54,974 bases of DNA from Veillonellaceae bacterium (GTDB taxonomy: Bacteria; Bacillota_C; Negativicutes; UBA1444), in NCBI GenBank assembly GCA_012798135.1, contig JAAZNU010000025.1, positions 1 through 54,974 on the forward strand, written 5' to 3'. The notes under the pieces are model-generated. The model saw only the letters and a list, made by a program, of their open reading frames with translations, made no database searches and was not told the origin of the DNA. Shown one piece after another: positions 39,169 to 46,216 of this stretch; position 1 is the stretch's first letter; each line of letters opens with the position of its first letter. Position numbers and translations under genes: made by a program.

Positions 39169-39775
39169 ACAAAAAAACGCAACGCCGGTGCTGGACTGCC
39201 AGGGATTGGCCTGCCCCCAGCCGGTAATCATGACCAAGAAGGCCCTGGAAGAACGGCCGGCCCAGTTGACGGTGCTCGTGGACAATGCGGCGGCCAAGGA
39301 AAATGTGGCCAAGTTTGCCGCTTCCCTTGGTTACGGCGTGAACATCGAACCGGCCGGCGGAGTCTTTCGGCTCCACCTGCTGGCGCTCGGGACCGCGCCG
39401 GCGGCGCGGCCGACAACGGCCGAACCTGCGGCGTCGGCCGGCGGGCCGGTGTTCCTGATCAGCCGCAGCACCCTGGGGCAGGGTGACGATCAATTGGGTG
39501 CGATCCTGATGAAATCATTTTTCGTGTCGTTGCAGGAACTGCAGCCGGCGCCGCGGGCGATCCTGCTCTTGAACGGCGGCGTCCAGCTGGCCGTGGCCGG
39601 ATCGCCGGTCCTGGCCGGGCTTCAGGAACTGTCGCGGCGCGGCGTGAACGTGCTGGTCTGCGGAACCTGCCTGGACTATTTTCAACTCAAGGACAAACTG
39701 GCGGTGGGATCCGTAACGAATATGTATTCGATTTTGACGGAACTCACGGCCGGCGGTCGCGCGATCACTTTATGA
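39158..39775 (+). CDS. yedF: Sulfurtransferase-like selenium metabolism protein YedF
   Basis: A 205-residue protein with an N-terminal TusA-like domain (DCQGLACPQPV, the CPxP motif, about residues 13-23) and a C-terminal DsrE-like domain (VFLISRSTLGQGDDQLG, VLVCGTCLDYF). This two-domain form is linked to selenium metabolism in genomes that carry selD. It overlaps selD by 11 bases. Confidence 0.9.
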   Translation: MSDEQKNATPVLDCQGLACPQPVIMTKKALEERPAQLTVLVDNAAAKENVAKFAASLGYGVNIEPAGGVFRLHLLALGTAPAARPTTAEPAASAGGPVFLISRSTLGQGDDQLGAILMKSFFVSLQELQPAPRAILLLNGGVQLAVAGSPVLAGLQELSRRGVNVLVCGTCLDYFQLKDKLAVGSVTNMYSILTELTAGGRAITL

Positions 39776-40035
39776 ACCGACTGGTCGCCTTCGACTCGGT
39801 CCATCAGGCGATCCGGGCCGAACGGCTGCTGCTGAAAGCCGGTGTCGCCGTGGAGCTGGTGCCGACGCCGCGGGAGATTTCCGCCAGCTGCGGCCAGAGT
39901 CTCCAGTTTGCCGAGGCCGCGGCGGAACCGGTGCGGGCGCTGCTGGAGCGGGAACGGATCGTCTTCCGGGGAATCTATGCCCAGGTTCCCGGCCAACGGA
40001 TTTATGAGCAACTGGCCGCCGGAACCGCGAACTGA
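39772..40035 (+). CDS. DUF3343 protein (putative Se/S carrier)
   Basis: An 87-residue protein with the DUF3343 pattern: AFDSVHQAIRAERLLLKAGV and LVPTPREISASCGQSLQF, with a single conserved cysteine in SCG. The family is found next to selD/yedF and is proposed to carry sulfur or selenium; this is inference. The ATGA overlap with yedF indicates one operon. Confidence 0.85.
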   Translation: MNRLVAFDSVHQAIRAERLLLKAGVAVELVPTPREISASCGQSLQFAEAAAEPVRALLERERIVFRGIYAQVPGQRIYEQLAAGTAN

Positions 40036-40071
40036 CGGCGAGGGCATCAAACAGAAAGGAACCGCAAACAT

Positions 40072-40272
40072 ATGCCGGTTAAAGTGGAACTGGGCGATAT
40101 CGCCAAGATGAAAAAAGCGCATCCCTGCGGGTCGGATCGGTGGGAAATCGTCCGCACCGGCATGGACATCGGTCTGAAGTGTCTGGGCTGCGGCCGGCGC
40201 GTGCTCGTCCCCCGGCCGAAGTTCGAGAAGGCTTTAAAAATGTTGGAAACGAAGAAGGAGAGTCCTCAATGA
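40072..40272 (+). CDS. DUF951 family protein
   Basis: A 66-residue protein with KKAHPCGSDRWEIVRTGMDIGLKC and LGCGRRVLVPR. Cys residues in HPCG and CLGC could form a small zinc-binding site. DUF951 is a small protein family commonly encoded beside ychF or in this origin-proximal region of Bacillota; function is unknown. Its stop overlaps the ychF start by ATGA. Confidence 0.88.
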   Translation: MPVKVELGDIAKMKKAHPCGSDRWEIVRTGMDIGLKCLGCGRRVLVPRPKFEKALKMLETKKESPQ

Positions 40273-41375
40273 GCACATCCCTTGAGGTCGGCATCGTCGG
40301 CCTGCCGAATGTCGGCAAAAGCACCCTGTTCAACGCCATTACCAAAGCCGGGGCGGAAGCGGCCAACTATCCGTTCTGCACCATCGAGCCGAACGTCGGC
40401 ATCGTGGAAGTGCCGGACGAGCGCCTGTGGAAGCTGGCCGAAATGTTCAAGCCGCAGAAGACCACGCCCACGGCCATGAAGTTCGTCGACATCGCCGGCC
40501 TGGTCAAGGGCGCGGCGACCGGCGAAGGGCTGGGCAACAAGTTTCTGTCCCACATCCGCGAGGTCGACGCCGTGCTGCAAGTCGTGCGCTGCTTCGCCGA
40601 CCCGAACGTCACCCATGTCGAGGGGGACATCGATCCGCTGCGGGATATCGAGATCATCAACACGGAACTGTGTCTGGCCGATATCGAGACGATGGAGAAG
40701 CGGCTCGACAAATCGCAGCGACTGCTGAAAAGCGGCGACAAAAAGATCCTGGCCGAGATGGAGTTGCTGAAACAGGTGCGCGATGGCCTGTCCGAAGGGA
40801 TTCCGGCCCGCCGGCAGGGCCTGTCGGAAGAAGATCGGGCACTGCTGCGGGACATGAACCTGCTCACGCTGAAGCCGATCATGTACGCCGCCAACGTCGG
40901 CGAGGACGAGGCCGGCGAGGACACCGCCAACGTCCAGGTGGCGAAGATCCGCGAATACAGCGCGGCAGAAAACTCCGAGGTGATCGTCATCTCGGCCCGG
41001 ATCGAATCGGAAATCGCCGAGTTGCCGGAAGACGAGGCGGCGGCGTTTCTGAGCGACCTGGGACTGCCGGAGAGTGGCCTGTCCAAACTGATCAAGGCCG
41101 CCTATAAATTGCTGGGGCTGATGCACTTCTTCACCGCCGGCGAGCCGGAAGTCCGGGCCTGGACGATCCGCCGCGGCACGAAGGCGCCGCAGGCGGCCGG
41201 CAAGATCCATACCGATATCGAGCGCGGCTTCATCCGGGCCGAGATCGTCAGCTTCGACGACCTGATGGCCTGCGGCAGCCAGGTGGCGGCCCGTGAAAAG
41301 GGGCTGGTCCGGCTGGAAGGCAAAGAGTATGTGATGCAGGACGGGGACGTGGTCTATTTCCGCTTCAATGTATAA
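40269..41375 (+). CDS. ychF: Redox-regulated ATPase YchF
   Basis: A 368-residue Obg-family P-loop ATPase. It has Walker [19 protein letters not shown], and the noncanonical NVGE in place of NKxD, which explains its ATP preference. The C-terminus is a TGS domain ([21 protein letters not shown]). YchF binds ribosomes and modulates the stress response. The start is ATG at 40269. It overlaps the DUF951 stop. Confidence 0.96.
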   Translation: MSTSLEVGIVGLPNVGKSTLFNAITKAGAEAANYPFCTIEPNVGIVEVPDERLWKLAEMFKPQKTTPTAMKFVDIAGLVKGAATGEGLGNKFLSHIREVDAVLQVVRCFADPNVTHVEGDIDPLRDIEIINTELCLADIETMEKRLDKSQRLLKSGDKKILAEMELLKQVRDGLSEGIPARRQGLSEEDRALLRDMNLLTLKPIMYAANVGEDEAGEDTANVQVAKIREYSAAENSEVIVISARIESEIAELPEDEAAAFLSDLGLPESGLSKLIKAAYKLLGLMHFFTAGEPEVRAWTIRRGTKAPQAAGKIHTDIERGFIRAEIVSFDDLMACGSQVAAREKGLVRLEGKEYVMQDGDVVYFRFNV

Positions 41376-41457
41376 TTTTATCCAGTCGGTTGATAAAGGA
41401 CCATCGGCTACGGCGCGGCGCATGCCTCGCCGTTCCTTGCATCTGAACCTTTCTGAA

Positions 41458-41677
41458 CCGGCGGTTTCTCCTGTAAACATCCCGTTGCTGAATTTGTCGC
41501 CGGAATTCGCAGTGGCTCGAAGTTTCTCCTCTCCGGCCGGTCCGAAAGCTCCATCCGGCCGCTCGGACCTAAAATCGGCCTCCTTGCCGGTTTTGCCCGG
41601 AGCCGCTCACTTCTTCGCCGGCGAATTGCACGGCTCAAATTCCCCGCAACGGTCACGTTTTACAGGACAAACCGCCG
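41458..41677. repeat. pair of inverted 65-80-base repeats (structured intergenic element)
   Basis: The left arm (41458-41520) and the reverse complement of the right arm (about 41600-41677) match over CGGCGGTTTxTCCTGTAAA, then CGTTGC, AATTTG, AATTCGC and GGCTC, with small indels. The middle holds a second stem GGTCCGA/TCGGACC (41539-41545 with 41563-41569). The pattern resembles a BIME- or MITE-like element, or a large folded RNA. It lies in a 560-base gap without a credible gene. No target-site duplication or transposase is seen. Confidence 0.65.
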
Positions 41678-41725
41678 TATTTCCAGGACCAACTCCGCAA
41701 GGGCATAAGACAAAATTGCTGTCGA

Positions 41726-41792
41726 CAGGCGGCGGGGATGAGATAAGCGGAGGTTAAGCGAAGCGTCGCAGCGTTCTCATCCCCGTCGCCTG
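41726..41792. repeat. 18-bp stem-loop
   Basis: CAGGCGGCGGGGATGAGA (41726-41743) pairs with 41775-41792 with one G-U pair and a 31-base loop. No T-run follows, so it is not a clear terminator. It may be part of the same structured region as the inverted repeats just upstream. Confidence 0.6.
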
Positions 41793-41836
41793 CTCGAGTG
41801 CTGACGGCACTATCATTATCTCTCTTAAATCCGGGG

Positions 41837-41865
41837 TTGCGTTCCCGGCGCGATTGTTATAAAAT
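41837..41865 (+). promoter_or_regulatory. candidate promoter of rpsF-ssb-rpsR
   Basis: TTGCGT (41837-41842) and TAAAAT (41860-41865) with a 17-base spacer; the -35 box is weak. Confidence 0.4.
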
Positions 41866-41867
41866 AA

Positions 41868-41891
41868 AAAAGCTCGATTAGTCGGGCTTTT
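41868..41891 (+). terminator. possible terminator/attenuator before rpsF
   Basis: AAAAGCTCGA (41868-41877) pairs with TCGGGCTTTT (41882-41891) around TTAG, with one G-U pair; the tail is CTCCCC rather than a longer T-run. Confidence 0.4.
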
Positions 41892-41894
41892 CTC

Positions 41895-41914
41895 CCCTGC
41901 CCTCATGACAGGGC
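41895..41914 (+). promoter_or_regulatory. rpsF leader hairpin, possible S6:S18 autoregulatory site
   Basis: CCCTG (41895-41899) can pair with CAGGG (41909-41913), followed by CCGATAG just before the ribosome-binding site. Leaders of rpsF-rpsR operons often bind the S6:S18 complex through a CCG-containing hairpin. The match is suggestive only. Confidence 0.3.
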
Positions 41915-41942
41915 CGATAGTCCAAAGGAGGAGGTGAACCTG

Positions 41943-42227
41943 TTGAGAAAGTATGAACTCGTATTCATCATCAAACCGATGGAAGAGGAAGCAACGCAAG
42001 CGGTGATCGCCAAGTTCGAAACCATGGTGGCCAACAACGGTGGCACGATGGAAAAGATCGATCGTTGGGGCAAGCGCCGCCTGGCCTATCTGGTGAAAGA
42101 TTTCACCGAAGGCTATTATTGCATTTTCCACTTCACCGGCGAGCCCGCAACGGTGGCGGAGCTGGATCGTGTGATGAAGATTACCGACGACATCTTGCGG
42201 CACATGATCGTCAAAGAAGATGAATAG
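41943..42227 (+). CDS. rpsF: 30S ribosomal protein S6
   Basis: S6 binds S18 in the platform of the small subunit. The product of about 94 residues has RKYELVFIIKP and KIDRWGKRRLAYLVKDFTEGYY. I favour TTG at 41943, as AAGGAGGAGGTG lies just before it; the upstream in-frame GTG (41934) would be inside that site. It heads the conserved rpsF-ssb-rpsR operon. Confidence 0.95.
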   Translation: MRKYELVFIIKPMEEEATQAVIAKFETMVANNGGTMEKIDRWGKRRLAYLVKDFTEGYYCIFHFTGEPATVAELDRVMKITDDILRHMIVKEDE

Positions 42228-42243
42228 TCGGGAGGTCTAGCCC

Positions 42244-42645
42244 ATGAATAAGGTGTTTTTGCTGGGAAGACTGGTGCGGGATCCGGAGATCCGGACCACG
42301 CAGAGCGGAAAAATGGTCACAACGTTCACGTTGGCAGTCGACCGCTTCGGCGGCAACCGCGACAACAACGCCGACTTTATCCAGATCGTTACCTGGGACA
42401 AGTTGGCCGAAAACTGCGGCAACAGCCTGACCAAGGGGCAGCGCGCCCTGGTGGAGGGCCGCCTGCAGATTCGCAGCTATGACGGCAAAGACGGTCAGAA
42501 ACGTTGGGTCACGGAAATTGTCGCCCAATCGGTGGAGTTTTTGGAGCGCCGGTCCGCCGGCCCCGCCGCCGACAGCAACGTTTCCCATGATGCGGCCGCC
42601 CAGTTTGGCCAGGATGTGGCGCCGGACGACGAGATCCCATTCTGA
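42244..42645 (+). CDS. ssb: Single-stranded DNA-binding protein
   Basis: SSB coats single-stranded DNA in replication and repair. The 133-residue protein starts [17 protein letters not shown], has the OB fold with TTFTLAVDR and [16 protein letters not shown], a flexible tail, and the acidic C-terminal tip DDEIPF that binds partner proteins. It lies between rpsF and rpsR as in most Bacillota. Confidence 0.97.
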   Translation: MNKVFLLGRLVRDPEIRTTQSGKMVTTFTLAVDRFGGNRDNNADFIQIVTWDKLAENCGNSLTKGQRALVEGRLQIRSYDGKDGQKRWVTEIVAQSVEFLERRSAGPAADSNVSHDAAAQFGQDVAPDDEIPF

Positions 42646-42665
42646 TGCAAGGAGGGTTCAACAAA

Positions 42666-42896
42666 GTGAGACGGGAAAAAGGAAGACGCCCCCGCAAAAA
42701 AGTATGCAGCTTTTGCGTGGACAAAATTCATTCCATTGACTATAAAGAAATCGGCCGCCTGCAACGCTATGTCAGTGAGCGCGGTAAAATACTTCCCCGC
42801 CGGATTTCCGGCAACTGTGCCAAACATCAGCGCCAAGTGACGCTTGCCGTCAAACGGGCACGCAATATTGCACTGCTGCCGTTTACCACGGAATGA
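42666..42896 (+). CDS. rpsR: 30S ribosomal protein S18
   Basis: A 76-residue S18 with [18 protein letters not shown] and [16 protein letters not shown]. It keeps cysteines in CSFC and NCAKH that may bind zinc. The start is GTG at 42666, with AAGGAGGG upstream; the in-frame ATG at 42645 precedes that site. A terminator follows. Confidence 0.96.
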   Translation: MRREKGRRPRKKVCSFCVDKIHSIDYKEIGRLQRYVSERGKILPRRISGNCAKHQRQVTLAVKRARNIALLPFTTE

Positions 42897-42921
42897 GAAG
42901 AAACGCCCCGGTGGCGACGAA

Positions 42922-42956
42922 ATGAGAGGCCGATTCTCGGTCCCTCATTTTTTTTT
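42922..42956 (+). terminator. intrinsic terminator after rpsR
   Basis: ATGAG (42922-42926) pairs with CTCAT (42944-42948), with an inner CCGA/TCGG stem, then a run of nine T. Confidence 0.88.
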
Positions 42957-43006
42957 CGCAGGGCTGCGCTCACGGCGCAAACAGCGGCGGGATTTTGACC
43001 GTTAGC

Positions 43007-43031
43007 AGGAAACCGGCGGTTGTGGGCGAAT
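43007..43031 (+). promoter_or_regulatory. candidate sigma-H-type promoter of yybS
   Basis: GCAGGAAAC and GGCGAAT are separated by 11 bases, fitting the sigma-H consensus (RnAGGAwWW, 11-12, RnnGAAT) at nearly all positions. It lies 34 bases before the yybS start. Confidence 0.5.
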
Positions 43032-43064
43032 TCTTTTGGTATTGTAAAGTAATGAGGTGGACGG

Positions 43065-44048
43065 ATGAGCAACTCCCGGGTAAAGCCGATGGTCGAAGGC
43101 GGAATTCTATCCGCCGTGGCCATTCTGTTTGCGCTGATCAGCGTCTATATTCCCCTGATCGGCGCTTTTGTCAACATGATCTGGCCGGTTCCCATCATTC
43201 TGCTGGGCGTTCGGCACGGCTACAAGTGGAGCCTGATGGCGACCGTGGTCGCCGGCATTCTGATCGCCATCCTGCTGCATCCGCTCCATGCCGTCGGCGT
43301 GGCGATCGGCTTCGGCCTGACCGGCATCGCCTTGGGCCAGTGCTTCCGGCGCAACCTGTCGCCGGTGCATTCGGTGCTGATCGGGTCGGTGGCTTCGCTG
43401 GCCTCCAAATTAATCGTTTTGGCCATCAGCGCCGCCGTGATGGGGATCAATCCGCTGGCCGACTATACCGGCGCGATGTCCGGCGCCGTCGACCAGGCGA
43501 TCGATTTCTATCGCAGCTTCGGCATGAAGGAGGACGATCTGGCGAAAGTGGCCCAGAACCTCCGGGGCATGATCGACATGATGAAATTGATTCTGCCGGC
43601 CGGCTTTGTCATGGCCTCGGTCGTGGATACCTACCTGAATTTCCTGGTTGCCCGGGCGGTGCTGCGCAAGCTGGGGCACCAGATCGGCGCGTTCCCGGCA
43701 TTTTCCGCCTGGAAATTTACGCCGAAAGCCCTGGCGGCGTTTATCATCTCGATGGTGCTGATCTACTGGGGCAAAAGCCAAAACATCGAGCTGGCGGCGA
43801 ATGCCGGTCTTAACCTGCAGGTTGTTTCCAGCCTGCTGTTCGTGATCCAGGGAATCTCCGTGGCCAGCTTCTTCGCCGCCAAACACGACGTTCCCCGGTT
43901 TATTCTGTGGATCGGCGGCATCATGGCCATCACCAACGGCTTTATCATGCAGGCGTTCGTATTTGTCGGCGCTTTTGATATCGTGTTCGATTTTCGCAAA
44001 CTGCGGCAGCCGCTGTCGCGGGAGAAAAGCGATTCGGGAGAAGAGTAG
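43065..44048 (+). CDS. yybS: YybS/DUF2232 family membrane protein
   Basis: A 327-residue integral membrane protein with about eight hydrophobic segments and the DUF2232 features GGILSAVAILFALISVYIPLIG and VPIILLGVRHGYKWSLMA. It resembles substrate-binding ECF-type membrane proteins in topology, but no ligand is known. It is encoded with gdpP and rplI in Bacillota. The start is ATG at 43065, with GAGGTGG upstream. Confidence 0.85.
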   Translation: MSNSRVKPMVEGGILSAVAILFALISVYIPLIGAFVNMIWPVPIILLGVRHGYKWSLMATVVAGILIAILLHPLHAVGVAIGFGLTGIALGQCFRRNLSPVHSVLIGSVASLASKLIVLAISAAVMGINPLADYTGAMSGAVDQAIDFYRSFGMKEDDLAKVAQNLRGMIDMMKLILPAGFVMASVVDTYLNFLVARAVLRKLGHQIGAFPAFSAWKFTPKALAAFIISMVLIYWGKSQNIELAANAGLNLQVVSSLLFVIQGISVASFFAAKHDVPRFILWIGGIMAITNGFIMQAFVFVGAFDIVFDFRKLRQPLSREKSDSGEE

Positions 44049-44068
44049 GCATAGTGAGGGGAAAGTCT

Positions 44069-45772
44069 ATGTGGGCAAACGAACGGGTTGTGCGAGGCCT
44101 GTTGGCCGTCGGGCTGCTGGCCTCCCTGGCGCTGCAGCCGTCCTGGCTGACGACCGGTTTGCTGGCACTGTTGGCGCTGAGCGCCTGGGTGCGCCGGCGA
44201 CCGGCCGCGCAGGCCGCCGTGCCGGTTATCCCGCCGTTGCTGCCGGCGCCGCTAACTGGGACGGAATGCCCGCAGCCGGCGGCCAAGGATCCGGCGGTGT
44301 CGCCGGCGCCGTGCCGGCCGGCGGCGGATGCCGTGATCTGCTTCGTGCAGATCGATAACCTGGAAGATGTGTTGCAGGGGCTGGACGAAACCCAGCGCAA
44401 CGCCCTGCAGTCGGAAACCCACCAGCATCTGTTGGCTTGGGCGGGCCGCCTGAACGGGTTTCTTCGCAAACATTCGGAAGATACGTATATGGGCTTTTTT
44501 TCCCGGACGGACCTGGACCGGATGATTGGCGAAAAGTTCGACATTCTCGACGAAGTGCGGGCCCTGCGGGTCGGCAACAAGATTCCGGTCACGCTGAGCA
44601 TGGGCATCGCCGCCAACGGCGCGACGATGAGCGAGCGGGGGCAAAAGGCCCAGACCGGCCTGGACTTGGCGCTCGGCCGCGGTGGCGATCAGGCCGCCGT
44701 CTATGTCAACGACGAGGTCCAGTTCTACGGCGGGAAGGCCAAGGTGATGGAGAAGAACACCCGGGTGAAAGCGCGGGTCGTGGCCCACGCCATCCGCGAA
44801 CTGATGCAGGAAGCCGGCGATGTGCTGGTGATGGGGCACGAGGGCGAGGATTTCGACAGCCTGGGGGCGGCGATGGGGGTAGCCCGGATGGCGGCCCACT
44901 TGGGGAAACCAGTCCACATCGTGGTCGGGACGGTGGCCCTGTCGTTCGCCAAGTTGCAGGTATTGCTGCCGGACTACGAAGAGTATTCGGACCTGTTTCT
45001 GCCCGCCGAGCAGGCGCTGGCGCGCGTCACGCCGAAGACGCTGCTGTTCGTGGTGGATACCCACCGGGTATTTTTGACGGCGGCGCCGAAACTGATCGAC
45101 CGGGTCGAGCGGCGGGTGGTGATCGACCATCACCGGCGCTCGGAAGATTTCATCCCCAGTCCGATGATCGTCTATCTGGAGCCGTCCGCCTCCTCCACCA
45201 GCGAACTGGTGACCGAACTGCTGGTGTACTTCGATGAAAAGATCGAGCTGACGCGGCTGGAAGCCTCGGCCCTGTTCGCGGGGATCGTGGTCGACACCAA
45301 GAATTTCGCCGTGCAGACCGGAGTCAGGACCTTCGAAGCCGCCGCCTACCTACGGCGGTCCGGTGCCGATCCCGCCATCGTGCGGCATCTGTTCCGAGTC
45401 GACATGGAAAACCTGAAACTGCGGGCGGCGATCCTGGCCGGCTCGCAAAGCCTGCCCGGCGGCGTGGTCATCGCCACCTGCCCGGGGGATGTGAAGGACG
45501 GCCAAATCGTTTCCGCGCAGGCGGCCGACACCATGCTGACCATCGAAGGCGTCCGGGTCAGCTTCGTGCTCTGTCCCACCGAGGAGGGCGTATCCATCAG
45601 CGCGCGCTCCGACGGCGACGTCAATGTACAGGTAATCATGGAAGCGTTCGGCGGCGGCGGACATCAGACCGTGGCCGGCGCCCAACTGGACGGCGTGGAC
45701 GTGACGGAAGCCCGCCGGCGTCTGGAAGCCGTCATATTCGACTATATTGGAGAGGAGACCGAATTATCATGA
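44069..45772 (+). CDS. gdpP: Cyclic-di-AMP phosphodiesterase GdpP (short, PAS-less form)
   Basis: GdpP breaks down c-di-AMP. The 567-residue protein has two N-terminal membrane segments (about residues 8-40), a degenerate GGDEF domain (VICFVQIDNLEDVLQ, about 90-230) and a DHH-DHHA1 domain with MGHEGEDFDSLGAA, VDTHR, VIDHHRR and GGGGHQTVAGA. The catalytic DHH motif is intact. Between membrane and GGDEF there are only about 50 proline/alanine-rich residues, so the usual PAS domain is missing (typical length about 650). The start is ATG at 44069, after AGGGGAAAG. Confidence 0.92.
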   Translation: MWANERVVRGLLAVGLLASLALQPSWLTTGLLALLALSAWVRRRPAAQAAVPVIPPLLPAPLTGTECPQPAAKDPAVSPAPCRPAADAVICFVQIDNLEDVLQGLDETQRNALQSETHQHLLAWAGRLNGFLRKHSEDTYMGFFSRTDLDRMIGEKFDILDEVRALRVGNKIPVTLSMGIAANGATMSERGQKAQTGLDLALGRGGDQAAVYVNDEVQFYGGKAKVMEKNTRVKARVVAHAIRELMQEAGDVLVMGHEGEDFDSLGAAMGVARMAAHLGKPVHIVVGTVALSFAKLQVLLPDYEEYSDLFLPAEQALARVTPKTLLFVVDTHRVFLTAAPKLIDRVERRVVIDHHRRSEDFIPSPMIVYLEPSASSTSELVTELLVYFDEKIELTRLEASALFAGIVVDTKNFAVQTGVRTFEAAAYLRRSGADPAIVRHLFRVDMENLKLRAAILAGSQSLPGGVVIATCPGDVKDGQIVSAQAADTMLTIEGVRVSFVLCPTEEGVSISARSDGDVNVQVIMEAFGGGGHQTVAGAQLDGVDVTEARRRLEAVIFDYIGEETELS

Positions 45773-46215
45773 AAGTGGTTTTACTGGAAGAAGTAAAAAA
45801 ACTCGGCAAAAAAGGCGACGTTCTGGAGGTCGCCGAAGGGTATGCCCGCAATTTCCTGCTACCCAAAAAACTGGCGGCGCCGGCGACGGCCGATACCCTG
45901 AATCAGCTGCAGCAACAGAAGGCAGCGGCGGCCGACCGGCAGAAACGGCAACTGGAAGAAGCCAGGCTGCTGGCGGCGCAGCTCGCCAAGATCGAAGTGA
46001 AAGTGGCGGCCAAGGCCGGTGAAGGCGGCAAATTGTTCGGCGCGGTGACGACCAAGGATATCGCCGACGCCGCCAAGGCGCAGCACGGCATCGAACTGGA
46101 CCGCCGCAAGATGGAAATCCCCGAGCCGATCAAAAACATGGGTCCGACCACCGTCGTCCTGAAACTCCATCCGGAAGTGACGGCGGAAATCAAAATCCAG
46201 GTCGTTGGAGAATAA
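45769..46215 (+). CDS. rplI: 50S ribosomal protein L9
   Basis: A 148-residue L9 with the N-terminal RNA-binding domain (KVVLLEEVKKLGKKGDVLEVAEGYARNFLLP), a long helix and the C-terminal domain with GKLFGAVTTKDIADA. It begins 4 bases before the gdpP stop (ATGA), the usual gdpP-rplI order. Confidence 0.97.
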   Translation: MKVVLLEEVKKLGKKGDVLEVAEGYARNFLLPKKLAAPATADTLNQLQQQKAAAADRQKRQLEEARLLAAQLAKIEVKVAAKAGEGGKLFGAVTTKDIADAAKAQHGIELDRRKMEIPEPIKNMGPTTVVLKLHPEVTAEIKIQVVGE

Positions 46216-46216
46216 C

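Noticed and set aside
41408..41656. Minus-strand ORF of 82 codons in the same gap
   Set aside because: Arg-rich with no family resemblance; it lies across the inverted-repeat element.
41368..41757. Plus-strand ORF of 129 codons after ychF
   Set aside because: Low-complexity Ser/Pro/Arg-rich translation with no ribosome site; the region is better explained by inverted repeats.
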